Shown piece after piece: positions 23,319 to 36,073 of a DNA stretch of 64,000 nt. Source of the stretch: Seiridium cupressi. Taxonomy: Eukaryota; Ascomycota; Sordariomycetes; Amphisphaeriales; Sporocadaceae. The notes beneath the pieces were generated by a model. The model made no database searches. It was not told the DNA's origin and saw only the letters and a list, made by a program, of their open reading frames with translations. Both the position numbers and the translations under genes were made by a program. The DNA lies in contig JARVKI010000928.1 of the NCBI GenBank assembly GCA_036674765.1, forward strand, positions 1 through 64,000, given 5' to 3'. Each line of letters begins with the position of its first letter. Position 1 is the first letter of the stretch.

Positions 23319-24690
23319 TTATGCCAGTTCGCGCAACTCACCATCAGGCCTGCCAGTAGGCAACTCAGAAGCATGCCCATGTTGAGGGTTATAAGACTGA
23401 TACTGCTGAGGTGGAGGGGGACTATAGGACTGGTGCTGAGACTGCATCCCACCCGCGAGAGGTGGCGTATAGCCGAGGGGCGGCGGGCTGCCTGTCGGGC
23501 TAACAGGAGCGGTACTGACACTGTCGTAATGCGAAGGCTTCGGCGACTGAGAGAAGTAAGTAGGCGCCATGCTTGTGCGGTGGTCTGCTGCCACGAAGCC
23601 GGCTGGGGGATATCCCGAGAACTGTTGCGGTGCCTGTCCCATCTGTGGGCTCTGGCCGTAGAGTGACGGATCAGGACCGGGGCCCGGCGAGTAATAGACA
23701 TTGTTCTGGGCCGGAGCGGCTGGAGGCGGCGTGCTGCCGGCCTTGTTCTTGTTCTTCTTGAGATGGCGGACTAAGAAGAAGATGCCGAGGCCTATCAAGG
23801 CCAAACCGCCGACTCCTCCAACGACGCCTCCGACAATGGCACCAGTAGATGAGCCCGAAGATGAGTTGGAGCCTGCCGGGGGCGAAGTTGTCTGACCTCC
23901 AGGGATTCTTGTTGAAGACGACGACGTAGTACCCGTTGAGGTCGTGCTTGAGCTTGGCGAGGTTGTCGATGATGTTGTGGAGGTAGAGGTTTGAGTTGAA
24001 GATGACGATTGCCCGGTATTGCTGAGGGCGCTTCCTAGTTCCGGAGCGTAGAACTCAACAGAGTAGGTTGCAGCGTCGGTGCCACAACCCAGGGCGCTAT
24101 AGCCAGCATACTGCGCATCGTACCTATCATAGGAATATGTAACACAGTTGGGATATGCCGAAGAAGTGCTGTCTTCGTGGTAAGTTATCCTACGCGAAGA
24201 CCCTAGGTTTAGAGTGGTTACCAAAGCAAAGTGTAGTCTAGATTGGATGCCGTATACGCCGAGGCGGATCGTGAGGGAACGCATACAGTTGGGATGCTAC
24301 AATCATCAACGTCTGCGGACCCGCAGCATCCAACTGCCATGTCGCCCGAATTTAAGATGCATGAGGCCGAACCCTGACAGATCACGGCGGCGGCTTACGA
24401 AGAATAAGTAAGTCATTCGATATGAGCAGGCACTTATACTTACAGCTGGAATAGCCCGCATAGTAACCACAAGTACTCGTCCCTGCTCTCTTCCGCAACT
24501 CCATCTCAACCAAGTTCGCGCCGGGGGCAGCTGTTGGTTTCGGGGTCCATCCTGCGGGGTCCAGATTCATTATGCCTTCTGTCTCCTGTGCAGGTTCCCA
24601 TGTCTCAGACTCATCGATGTTTTTGATCCATTTTGCGCCGGCAATCGCGATCGCACAGCCAAAGGCCGAGAGTCTGGATAGCGAAGGCAT
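23319..24690 (-). CDS. Mucin-like single-pass membrane protein with Cys-rich ectodomain
   Basis: Proposed exons 24690-24444, 24393-24258 and 24189-23319, giving about 417 residues. The first intron (24394-24443) is well supported because it joins CGYYAGYSSS to AAVICQGSASC. The second (24190-24257) is the best in-frame choice but less certain. The protein has an N-terminal signal peptide (about residues 1-19), then an ectodomain with paired cysteines such as VGCCGSADVDDC and YPNCVTY. A Ser/Thr mucin-like stalk, a membrane helix (about 241-265, GGVGGLALIGLGIFFLV), a KKNKNK stop-transfer cluster and a long Pro/Gln/Tyr-rich cytosolic tail follow. This layout is common among fungal cell-surface sensors and wall-stress proteins. 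No specific ligand or pathway can be named. Confidence 0.8.
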
Positions 24691-26266
24691 GATCGTGATG
24701 AACGAGTAGCAACCGCAGAAAGAGCCAACGGCAACGGAAAACCAAGTAGCAGCCCAACGAAGGGCGCAAGGCTCTTATCAACCAGCCCATGTCCGAGGGA
24801 CCCATAAGCCTAGAGCCTTGCGAGGCTCACACTATTTCTAAGCTGAAATGCACCTCCACACTAGTAGATGTCCGTATCATATCTCACACTCGTACAAAGT
24901 TCGCTCCATCATATCGCTAGCGATTCTGCCGGTGTTGACAGATTGGCAGTGCCCAGTGACATATCTGAACAACAGCCGTAGCAGCTGTCCCGTGTGAAGG
25001 TATACCAAATCGTAAACGGACAGCTCAGGATCTCCCTTCATCCCGCGTCGACGAGGTTCTCGCGATACTCATCAGCCCGGACAGGATCTAAATCCTGTGG
25101 CGGGACCATGTTCTTTAACCTTATGTGAGGCTAGCCTTCATAGAGATAAGCCATGCCCAGAGCTGAAAACTGCTGGTCTTGGCACTACTTCGTTTTGCAA
25201 ACAGTACACGTGTGAGCCAATAGGAACCCTGCCAAGTTGCCGAACCATATGTATGATAGGGTGGTCCAGTGTTGAACTAGCAACAAGGGCTCCTTAGGTC
25301 TTATGACCTTCACCGGGTTCCGTGCGGCTGATATGTTGGAGAAGTGAAGGAAAGTCCCGCCTTGGGTTGTGTCTGAAATGGTGACTCCCCGGAATTTGGC
25401 CGCTGCTGCACGCTCACATGCAACATCAGTGTGTTTGATGTTATTGTCGAGTATAATCCCATCGTCTTGCCGTCAAAGTGTTCAGGAGTGTCCTGGTAGG
25501 TGAGCACCAGACTACGACTCCCCTGAACAGCTTCTTCGGTTATCGGGTGTTATGCTAGAAGCTTAATGATCGGCGGTCGAGATATTGAGGTTAAACTATC
25601 GGGGCAACCCGTTTCTGTGTTACACGGCAGCCTTTTCACTAATTACTCCTCTACGTGTAAGCCTCTGGAAGTGGTCGATGTCTTGAACGCTCCCTATGGA
25701 TTGTCACTTTTGGGGTAGTTCGGATCACATTGAAGCTAGGTGCGGCCTGGCATGCGATACGGGTTTGAATTGGCACGGTGCGATGATCTCGGTCGGAAAG
25801 AGTTGTGCAGTAGTACTGCTCATGCTTCTATATACGTGAGGGAACAAGTGTTTATACCATCCCTTGACCGTTTGTCGTGGTTGCACAGGATGTTGACCAA
25901 TTTCCATATCCGGCAATTCAAAGGCTCTGGAACGACGATCATCAGACCATTGCGGCGTCAGGTATAGATCCCCCAGCCTCGTCCAGATTAGACGGCCTTT
26001 AACCTTCTTCGGCCATACCACAACGGAATCACTTAGTAGCGTATCACCGCATCACTCCCACGCGCCAGTCTTCCGACGCAGTGCACGTCTACCGGTCGCC
26101 TGGAGCCTGGAAATGAGATTGCTGCCAGCTGCCGCTCCTGGGAATGCTTACGATATTGTACAAGGTCCTAGAAATGAGGTTCGGTCATTGAAAAGTGGAC
26201 GAGGCGAATACTCAGACGCTCCATGCGTCTCGCGATCCTCGGCCCATATGTACTCATTATAGATCT

Positions 26267-26287
26267 AGCCCCCAGCCCCCAGCCCCC
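26267..26287 (+). repeat. Three copies of AGCCCCC
   Basis: Perfect tandem 7-bp repeat in non-coding DNA. The run of C tracts could form an i-motif or G-quadruplex on the opposite strand. Confidence 0.9.
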
Positions 26288-29179
26288 ATCACGTCTGTTG
26301 TGACAGCGGCTTGTGGGGAAATCTACCGATACCCGAGACATGGATATGTGCAATCTTTGGCCTTCACAGCAAAATGCTGATTTGGGTATAGATCTCTGCG
26401 CCTAGGACGTGCTAGCTACGCAAGGGTGCTCACCGAGGTAATGTGCTCCTGATTGGTGGTTGGTATATTTGACCGTTGGTTTTGTCTGCATGCAATACCT
26501 AGAGGCGCAGTTAGCGTCACGTTGCCATCTGCCATTAGTGACTGGATTTTAAGAAACGATAGACCTGATAGCATAGAAGGGCCGAGTACGGGGGGAAACT
26601 TGTGCTCTGTCTCCGGCAGACCCTAAGTTTCTATCAAGATCCGACTCTTGATCTTTGGAGCAAGGGGATTATTATTCCAGGCTCACGCGCCAAGTCAAAA
26701 ATGATGGGCCATTGCTGTCTATTGGCAGCCAGGGGCACAATTGCCCCTCACGCGATGGTGATACTCGAATTATCTTACCAGATCAGCTATTCTCCAGCGT
26801 CATAAATTGCCTTTACCTAGGAACCCGGTTCTCGGGTTTCGATAAATTGTGCCCCCTGTCTGAGATCCCAATCGCTCCAGTCAAGAAGCAGCGGGACGGG
26901 TCACTGCATATCATGCAACCCCTCTCTAGGGACAGATCCATGTTCCTCGGGGCTACGATCTGAATATGTAATTTGAAGATGTAATCGGTAAGATGTACAG
27001 CCAACAGTCTACGTGCAATACGACTAATTTTGTGTAAGCATTTGTCTGAACTTCGACGCAACTTCCATCAAGAGGCCTCACAATTGTTGCATGTCTCAGT
27101 CCTGTAAGCGATCGAGTGAAGGCATGTCGTCCATAGAAATTTCCGATACGTACTATAGCATCATTAAGACATGTGAGCCATAGCACAGGCTGTGTTTTGT
27201 TCCGGGCTACCATCTAACGGCTGGCTTGGCAGGTGACTTCCTGTCATTGAAGGCCGGGATGGGCGGTACAATTGAACGGACGGCGGTCCTCGTCATAGAG
27301 TATCCTATTTACTGGGATGAACAAAACAGTCTCATACCTCAGATCTTTAAAGCTGGAAGAGATGGGCTACTCGGTTAAAAGTTTTGGTCGATGAAATATG
27401 CAAGACTAGGGAAGGGAGGTCTCATAGTGGGCACAAAATCTGAGCACTGCCACTTCTGCTGGTCAAAACTCATGGGGACATGATTGAACATGTCTTGGTT
27501 ACAGGGCAAATCAGCAGGGTATCCAATTGCTTCGCCGTTTTGGAATAAGGGAATTCGCTGTGAGGCCTCACTTTATTTGTTTGCCACAAGGAAGTAAAGT
27601 CAATGTGTTTATGACCTAAGGAAGACAGGACTCTCGAAGTGCCATTGGGGAGAGAACCAGGACTGACATAGTATGATGTCACATAGATGTGTTTCGTTTC
27701 ATTTAATACTGGGGACCAGTACGTATACCCTGGAAGTCCATGGCCTATTGAGTGGCGACTTGGTCATAATACTCTTGTAAGCAGTTTCCACAAATTAACC
27801 GTGCTGACATGCAAGAACTAAGCAAGTAGCAGTGCTTCCTGGCGAAAATTTTCATTCAAGGGCGCAGATCCCAAAGGCAATGGCTCGCTGCTGACATCGA
27901 TGAGGGTGCCAAATAGTCTTGCGACTGGTTGCATCCCAGGGGCCAAGCTGCATGATATTACTCCAACAAGGGGCAACGGGCATACGTCCCCATTGCAGTG
28001 TTGATGCACAATCTTGAAAACAGGGTGATCTGGTGTTGACCCTGTTAGATGGACCCGGGATTTATCAAGAGTACATATTGTCTGGCAGTAGATGTGAGTG
28101 AATGGCGACTTCGTAGGCCTTCGAGCTTGCTATTGGCAATACGATTATGGGCACCGCCGGTTTCATTTAATTTAAGGTGGTACTAATCACATTTCATTGA
28201 TGGCAACACAGACGACACCGAGGCGATGGTTTTGGTTGAGCCGTGCAACTTTGCCTAGTTCGGTACCCGTCCAATGTGTTCCTTGTCGGGCCAGAATATC
28301 ACTTGGGCATTTGTTGATTCCCAAGGCCTAATGAGAACTGTTGATGTGACTTGGATGAGTCGTTTGTTGACAAGAACCTTGTCGACTGGCCCGAGATTGC
28401 CGAGACCTTCACTCGAACAGTCCTATGCGGTGCTGGCGGCTCTGCTTGAGGGGAAAGCAGGGACGAGCAAAACAATCGCGCTCACCGCCGAAGTCATCAT
28501 ATCTCCTCAATACGGGAGAGAAGATGCATCTAGCCAGGCCTGCCGCGTCCCCCGCAGCCAAAGCGAATATCCAAATCACGCGTTCATAAGTGGATGCCTG
28601 TGCCTACGGGGGTTGGACAGACATCGCTTGTTGGAATCATTGGCTATTGGCCGCGAATAGAAAGCAATTATTAAGAAACTCGACCACGGGGACGTTCGTG
28701 ATTCTAGATCGTCCATGCCCGCCCAGCATGTGTGGGATGAGCATAGGGGTTTGCCTGCTGTCGCATGCAAGAGCGGAACGCCCGAGAGCCGGGATACAGG
28801 GTTGATGAGTTCGTGTAAGGCAACGGTCGATTGGGCTCGAAAGCCCAGACTCCAGAGACATTCAGATTGCTTGCCGCCTCGGACATTTTCATGGCTCCTG
28901 CTACCTTTCTTGGAGCGTCCGAGTACAGGGACAGGGTTTGATGTCAGCATGGGCCCAGCATGACGTACACCCAGCAGCGAGCACTTTGTACGTGGAATTC
29001 AACGCAGCGGCCCAAAGCAAACCGCGGAAGGATCCAGAGGAAGCGCTGTAATAATCTTTGTGACAGGTCGCTGTAGACTCGGCCGATGGGATACTGTACA
29101 AAGAAAGGCACGGTTAAAATTTTTGTTATCTGCATGTCCCAGATGTCAGGTACCGGAGGCCTAGATCGGCGACGTACTA

Positions 29180-29800
29180 TTAGCCAAGTAGGGCCGAGAG
29201 ATGAACTGGTTCGTCGAATGGATGATCATAACGTTGCCTCCTGCTGGAGTGCAATGGTATTTGACCCCGGATTGTCCAACGAGATCTAGCCACTGACACG
29301 AGCCATGCTGGACGGGATGAGGCCGCCAGTCGACCGTGTAAGATTAGCGCTCGCTTGTCTCCGTATTTCCGAGGAAGTTGGTGTCTACAGCTAATGTAGG
29401 AGGGGACCGGCAGGACGGGATGCAAAGTAGTGGCATGCAGCTCTATCCAGTAACGGGTAGCGGCGTTGGACCCTGGAAATCCCACGGCTCGTCGCTGTAG
29501 CTCCCTCCCCGCTCTGCCTTCCGCCGCCCATGCCCAGGGCTTCTGCAAACCCCCGTCTAGCGACTCGAGGCTGGCCTTCCATGAGAGACATCTGGACAGG
29601 GCACGCGCGAGTCTTGTCGTACAGTCCATAGGCCGTTGAAGCGCGGGTTCTGCGTTGTGGACACGGCAAAAAGACATGTAGGATTCGGCCATGGTTCGTA
29701 ATTCCGCGTGGAGCCACTCTTTTGCGAAGCCATGGCGCTCGTTCCCTAGAGCGAGCACGCCTCCCGCTATGAGTTGCAAATGGTCGTCGGGCTCGCCCAT
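29180..29800 (-). other. Unrecognised 206-codon open frame, possible gene or gene remnant
   Basis: The longest open frame in the gene-poor stretch, with a Met start and the opening MGEPDDHLQLIAGGVL. The first 60 residues read like a folded helical protein. The rest is rich in Arg, Ser and His, with no motif I know. It has overlapping frames on the same strand and no clear introns. It could be a lineage-specific gene, a decayed gene or chance. Confidence 0.2.
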
Positions 29801-30680
29801 GACTCGGACGTAGCCTCGTAGGTCATGATGGACGGCTGACTAGGTATTTAGGTAGTTGGCATCGACGAGCGGAATGACGCGGAAATAAGAAATTCCCCAA
29901 ATTCTCGAGTCTCCCGGTACTCCAGTCGGTCGCCAAGCTGATGGGGTGTGCAGGGAACTATCGACCACGGCGAAGCCACGGCGAGCCTGGTCTCGGGACG
30001 CTCGCTGAACCACATCGCCTGCTTCGTCGAACTGCATCTGACAATAAAGTATAAACCTTTCTCCACAATAGCTGTCGTCGTTGAACGACAGTCCCTCAGT
30101 GGTGGATGCGGGCCCAAGCCAGACAGCGGCTCTGCTGCGTTCAGCTGCCTAGTCCCGGCCTAGCCCTGGCTCACGTCCAATGACCGATGTTCACCTGTGA
30201 TTCTTTGTTGGGTTGAGTGCATCAATTCTCCCTGGTGTAGGCTGATCTAGACTAAACGGGCATTACAACCTACGGGACCCCATCCCACCCTGCTAATTAA
30301 CGCCATATATATTAAAGCACGACATGTCCGTCCATCCTCACCCAAAGCTCCACTACCTACCATGTCTTCGGCACGGTAACGGCAGTAAAGACCGGATGCT
30401 GCTCTCATGCGGCTCTCAGAACTAACGACCTGGTATACTGGTTTCTCAAATATTCGCGCTCCACTCTACCATCAACCATAACGACTGATTTGTTCGTATG
30501 ACAGCCCTCCTCAAGTGTTACTAGACACTACGAGGCTTACTAGATCCCCCCTTATGCGGCACAAAGCAAAGAAGAGAAAACAGGAAAGAAAACCTGCAAC
30601 TACCTTCCAAATAACTCAAGAACGATACAAATAGGAAACGACACAACTAGAAGCGCCTCGCCGACGATCGCCCCCCCAAC

Positions 30681-31505
30681 ATGGCCTTTCCTCACCATGT
30701 TGGCGGCGGTGGGCCCTCCTCCTCCTTGCCCTTGCCATTTCAACAGGCCAGGTCCCAGTCCTCACCCCAGCCGTCTTCATCCACGGCGCATGGGCGTGGA
30801 GCAATGCCCGACTTTCGCCAGTTCCAGTCAAATCCCATGTTTGGTTCGCAAGACAGCCAATTCGACATCTTCGAGTGGTATCCCCAGTTTCAGTCATGTC
30901 TAAGGTACTTCTTAGATCACGCACAATATAGCGGACCCGTCCAAGCCGTTGCGGCCTTTGTGAATATACAGTTGCCCTACCAGAGATCTCACCACCCGGT
31001 CCTGTCGTCCCGGTCGGGGGGATCCCCGTCTGCTATACCATCAGCCTCGGCGCGGGTGGGTGGTAACGTACCACTATCGGGCCCATCAGGGAGTAGCATC
31101 TCCCTGACGCCTTACGTCAGGCGTCTCATAGCGACAGGATTCGACTTTCCCGGAGTTCTACATGGCTTCTTTGGCGATGATTGGGTGGCTGGTGTAGGCC
31201 GACTTCACGAAGTCGAACGCAGAAATTATTTGTTTGCCACGAAGAGCGCCTGTTGGTTAGACGTCAAGCGCCATTACGACGAGGCAGAGGGGCAGACCAT
31301 CCCTTTCCTTCGTCCACTTCAGCACGCTACGGAGGAGGAAATCGCTAGTGCTGATTCGCACTGGAGTGAATGGCTGTCGATGCAGGATTGGCTGATAGGT
31401 CCGAGGTCTATCGATAACATCAGTGTGGTAGCAGAAGAGCCTCCAGCTGGTCTCAAACGGGAAGCAACAGATGGGAAACGACACCGTTATTATGATATTG
31501 GCTGA
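30681..31505 (+). CDS. Conserved fungal protein of unknown function
   Basis: Single-exon gene for 274 residues. The first 50 residues are disordered (Gly, Ser, Pro, Gln). The conserved-looking part covers about 55-245 and includes FDIFEWYPQFQSCLRYFLDHAQYSG, given here only as far as position shows, plus TPYVRRLIATGFD, GFFGDDW, ERRNYLFATKS and WLDVKRHYD. I recall this block in many filamentous ascomycete proteomes without a named function. It has no signal peptide, membrane segment or catalytic motif. The tail is charged and ends KRHRYYDIG. The start is the first Met after 5' leader sequence, and a TATA-like element lies about 365 bases upstream. Confidence 0.75.
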   Translation: MAFPHHVGGGGPSSSLPLPFQQARSQSSPQPSSSTAHGRGAMPDFRQFQSNPMFGSQDSQFDIFEWYPQFQSCLRYFLDHAQYSGPVQAVAAFVNIQLPYQRSHHPVLSSRSGGSPSAIPSASARVGGNVPLSGPSGSSISLTPYVRRLIATGFDFPGVLHGFFGDDWVAGVGRLHEVERRNYLFATKSACWLDVKRHYDEAEGQTIPFLRPLQHATEEEIASADSHWSEWLSMQDWLIGPRSIDNISVVAEEPPAGLKREATDGKRHRYYDIG

Positions 31506-32507
31506 TGCCACAACACTTCTACCTTGCTGGCCCAGAGTAGAATGTACGATCAGGAGAGGTTATAAGAGCACGAAATAGATGTATGGACCACGAGATTCGC
31601 AACCCACAACATTTAAATGTGACGGGCTAGGGATGTGTTCAACAACTGACTTTTTTGGTTGGAATACCAGTACGAGACTAATGATTTTGTATACAGTTAT
31701 ACGCCCCGGCGTTAAAGAAACTATTCTAGTGGACGGGAATGAAGGGTAGTCTCCAATGACTTCCACTTCCCTACGTGTTAGAATCACCATCAGTGCCCTC
31801 AATACTTATAATTTAAACTAACAATAACAAGAATCTCCAAGCACGGCAATGGGGCTATGCAAGACCCTCTTGAATGTCTATCATGTCTACATGCATATAT
31901 TCCACGTATCGTACCTTTGCTTTTAGAATCGACAAGCAAGACTGTACAGTATCTGTAGAAAATGCCGGGCTCGGAGAACGCAAATGCGTCCGCCAATAAA
32001 ATGTCGGTTGTGACGGTGCAAGTGCAATGTCCACCTAGAGAATTCCAAATTCGATATGAGCACGTTCGGACCCATGACGCGCCTGCCACATCGGTACATC
32101 GATATGCGGTCTCGAATCTTAGCATTTTAATTCGCAGGAACTTGCAGGTTCAGGTCGTTCGGTAAACTTGGACCCTGAAGGACGCCACAGGGACAGGGTT
32201 TCAAGCCGCTAAGCTCTGACCGGATATCGGCCTCCAGCGCTCTACGCGCCCTGGGCTAGCAAGGTGATTAGTGTGGTGACACGGCTGGGACCGCATTGCA
32301 TTGGATGGTCATAGTTTTTGGGTTCAGGCCATTTTTTGCGCCTCAGCCTCACGGGGCTCCAGCTGTTTGCCGTTGAGCACGCATTGAGAACCGTCATCGC
32401 CGCCGTCGCCTTTCCTGCCGAGTGCCCCGGAAACAGTCGCGCACGGAGATGATTTCATAGTAGCGCAGCCCGATGTAGCGAGGATCCAGGGCCTTGCGAC
32501 GGAGCCC
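31506..32507. other. Intergenic region upstream of Med5
   Basis: No gene recognised. It holds the 3' flank of the preceding gene and the promoter and leader of Med5. Short frames on both strands overlap and show no domain features. Confidence 0.4.
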
Positions 32508-35500
32508 ATGATGGAGATGGACATTGACGCCGAGACGAGCAATGGCCTGGAGGCGGCTGGGCGGGCCCGCGATCACAAACAAGCAGTGGACGAATGGGAC
32601 AAGTTCCTCGCGCAATGTGTACTGAAGCGCCTCGACCCCGAACCATTCGAGACCTACGTGTCCGTCCTATATTCGAGACATCCCCTGCCACCAGTCGCCG
32701 TTGCCGATATTTTCCTGAAGCCGCAGCTCGCTAATCGCGAGAGCCTCGACCCGCGCGTGCCCCGATACGTCCATGTGCTGAGTGAGAAGAAGCTCATTGA
32801 TACCCCGTCGATACTGAAGGCCTTGTACAAACACTCGACATCGCATACGCAAGCACAGGCGGTTGGACATGCCGATGCCGAGGTCGCCCACGCGAGCCCG
32901 GAGCTCAGGTGGAAGAACTCTTATGGACAGGAAGAGACCATCTTCTACCGCCTCACCAAGGCCGTTGCGCTTGGCACCGGTATCAAATCCTTCGGCGATG
33001 CCATAGCCGTGTGCAAGATCGTGGCCAGATGGATGGCACTGTTCACGTCGGCTGCTGCTGCATTCACCCAGGACATCATGGGTCAAGTGCATAGTACACA
33101 GTCGAAAGAAGACATGGAAACTTCTCGTGCGGCGTTTGTTATGTTGCTCCTAGGGGTTTGCGAGAACCCGACTGTTCTACAAGCCCTCAGCAGCGCGTCG
33201 GCCAAGGGTAAGAGGAAGCCGCCGAGCCATGTCTTATAGCCAGCAGCTAACACCTTACCAGAGGCACGAAAGGCATTGTCGGAAAGCCTTGCTAGTTTTA
33301 TTCCCTCCATCATGCAGAGCGGTGCTTCTCAAATAGCAGATCGGCTTGAGTCATTTCGTACCGGTATACTTGCAAGCTTCGAGCCTGTGGATAAGAAGAA
33401 CGAGGCTGCCAAAGCTGAGTTTGATGACCTGATTGACTCGACCTTGGGACTGGACAATTTTCCAGTTGCTGAGCTGCCGGTCGTCAACACTCGTGCCGGT
33501 CTTTATCTTTACCTCAATGCTTCGGTATGTTGCTGAACTTGTCGTACTTTGGCTGTAGCTGACCTCGCATAGCTTGTTGGGCGGCCGCTTATCGAAGATG
33601 CTTTCCTCTACAGTTACCTACAAAACCGGTACAATGTAGGTTCATCGACATGGAACGGATTGACTTTGACTGACATGTGCAGGCCGATTACCAGACATGC
33701 TTCATAGATTTAATTCTAGCGTCCTTCGATGTTCTTGCTAACGCCGTTTTTCGCAATGAAGGACAGAGAACAGCTCATCTTCTACGCTCATATCTGATAA
33801 ACAAACTTCCCATACTTCTTGCCAATTTGGCACAATCACTCACGACGCTATATCCCCCCGTAACGCCCCAGTACTGCATCACGGCGGCGTTGAGTCAGGT
33901 TGACACTAACGCGTTTCCGACCCTCTCAGCTATGTTTGATGTCTCAAGCAGTAACAATACTTTCACGGACAGTGTTCGGCAGGAGTTCTGCTGGGCTTGC
34001 TGCTTACACGGACTCATTCCCGAGTCAGCGATTGAAGTGCTTCTTGGAGAGATAACATATCAATCACTACCCGAAGGAGGACGATGGGTTAAGGAGACGT
34101 TAGTAAATCAATGCATGTCAGATCCTGAAAGGATTCATGGCCTCGTTGCCGAGCTCGACAAGATGGACGGTAATGTGGGTGCTGTTTGTCAAGCTTTGAC
34201 CGAGGTAAGTTTATACTAGTCACGGAATCTTGAGTCTTGAACTCACATTCGTCAGGTCATCACTCGATTGTGCACCAGCAAGGAGACCATCACACTCAAG
34301 CAGCTTTGCAGCCAACTGGCCAAGAAGCCTCTCTCCCTGGATGTGCTGCTACTGTTCGAAAAGCCCGTCACGATTTTGCATCCACTCTGCGAGTTGCTCG
34401 ACCACTGGAGATATGACGAAGAGCAAGGCGAATACCAACCTGTCTATGAAGAGTTTGGTTCAATCCTGTTGCTTGTTCTAGCCTTTGTTCACCGATACAA
34501 TCTGAGTGTCGCAGACCTGGGCACAAGACCCCCGGACTCTTTTACCGCCAAGCTACTGAACAGCGGACATCTTCCTAGGCAATATGAAGATTTGTCCGAA
34601 CAAGAAAAGGGCCATCTTGGGGGTTGGATACAGGGGCTCTTTGATCCCGAAAGTGGAGGCCTTGGCGACGAGTTGATGTCTTCTTGTACACCACAGGACT
34701 TCCATCTTCTAATTTCGTCGCTATTTTATCAGACCGTCCTGGCCTTCAGCACGGATCGGCTTACCGAAGAGAGTCTGAAGAGCGGCGTTGAATGTAGGTC
34801 ATCGCCTTCAATTTGTTAGTTACTGGGGCTAACCTTATGCAGATCTTGTTGACACCTTCCTTCTGCCGTCGCTGGTGATGGCGATTACGTTCCTTGCTAA
34901 CCATCTAGGGACCAGCAAGGCACCAGAGCCAAAGGCCGTAATTAGGATACTGCAACTCATTCTTCTGACTAAACAGGGGTCCATCGAGGCCCAGACAATG
35001 CTCTCAGCCGTTGTCACCATAGTAGCAAGGCCACTAGAGCATGCGCTTAGATCCCATCAGCGTCAAGATCCCAAAAACCAAGAGATCGAGCCTCTGCTTA
35101 AGGCGATCAGGGACAATACCCAAGTTCCCCCTAGGACAGCGGGGGCAGACCAAAAGGAGCTTGAGTCGTGGACGAGTACTTCTAATGCTGGCTTGGCTGC
35201 ATCCGTCCGCCATACCATTCAGGGGTTGGTCCAATGGGGCCTACATCCAGGTGTGAACATCATGCCCACCTCTTATACACATCGCCAAATGATTGCCGCG
35301 CTCAAAATGCTCGGGCCTAAAACACTATTACGCCTCATTCTGGAAGAGGTCAAGCAAACAAGCGACGCCGGAAGTGCGAGCTATATCTATGACATTGCAA
35401 CGGCTCTGGTGTGCGCGCCTGATGTGACAAACGTACCTCCTGTCCCACTGCCAACCATGTTACACGACCCCAACCAACAAGCGTCAGGTGCACAGATGCG

Positions 35501-35909
35501 CGTAAGTTTGCGGCAGATGCTTAGATGGGAGGCCGAGGATTGCAAGAAAATACAAAAGATCGATCCCGTCATGGCGGAACATGTCGTTCGGCTCCATCGA
35601 AGAGTTGAGGCGCAATTACACGTGCTGATTCCGCAGGCTCCAGCTATGATGCAGAACGACCTAGGTCTTGGCTTGGACGAAACGGCAGCCGCCTCCCTGG
35701 ACAATGCCCTTGCTGCTGCTCAGGGCGATGTCATGGTGCCCGACGATACTGGCATGGATTTGGATCTCGGACCTGATCCTACGGATATGGGCCTTGACAT
35801 GGGAGGTGCCGATGGTGGACTTGGGTTGGGTGACGACGACATTTTTGGATCATTGGGCCCTGTTGGAGGCGGAGATGATCTACTCGATGGGTGGGATGCA
35901 ATGATGTGA
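32508..35909 (+). CDS. Mediator complex subunit 5 (Med5/Nut1)
   Basis: RNA polymerase II Mediator tail subunit. Six exons: 32508-33207, 33262-33524, 33573-33635, 33683-34204, 34256-34793, 34843-35909. The introns are 47-54 bases long, and all phases agree. The product is about 1050 residues, the usual Med5 size. The protein is almost entirely helical. Family-typical stretches include LIEDAFLYSYLQNRY, FCWACCLHGLIPE, KPVTILHPLCELLDHW and YEEFGSILLLVLAFVHRY. The tail is acidic and Gly-rich, ending GGGDDLLDGWDAMM. Med5 helps relay activator signals to polymerase in the nucleus. The start has two adjacent Met codons. The gene converges on the LigB-type gene with about 164 bases between stops. Confidence 0.93.
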
Positions 35910-36073
35910 TTATGAATCGGCATTATCCCCTGAGATCTGAAGCTTTGTAGATACCGCCATTTCACATTATGCTATGGGTTTGTATAAAGCTGGCATATGA
36001 GGAGCCCAGGATATACGCCAATAAATAAGTACTTATACTACAAGCATACTTGAGAAAAGTCACAATGCTCCAT

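Larger units (their letters stand above)
24691..30680. other. Six-kilobase gene-poor region
   Basis: No recognised gene, transposase or reverse-transcriptase motif on either strand. Open frames are short apart from one of 206 codons (29180-29800, minus), listed separately. Base composition is ordinary, without the extreme AT bias of heavily RIP-mutated repeats. A TATA-like sequence at 30305-30316 may belong to the promoter of the next plus-strand gene. Confidence 0.4.

Noticed and set aside
32508..35909. Reading the Med5 exons as several separate small genes
   Set aside because: The pieces join in phase through short GT-AG introns into one protein of typical Med5 length.
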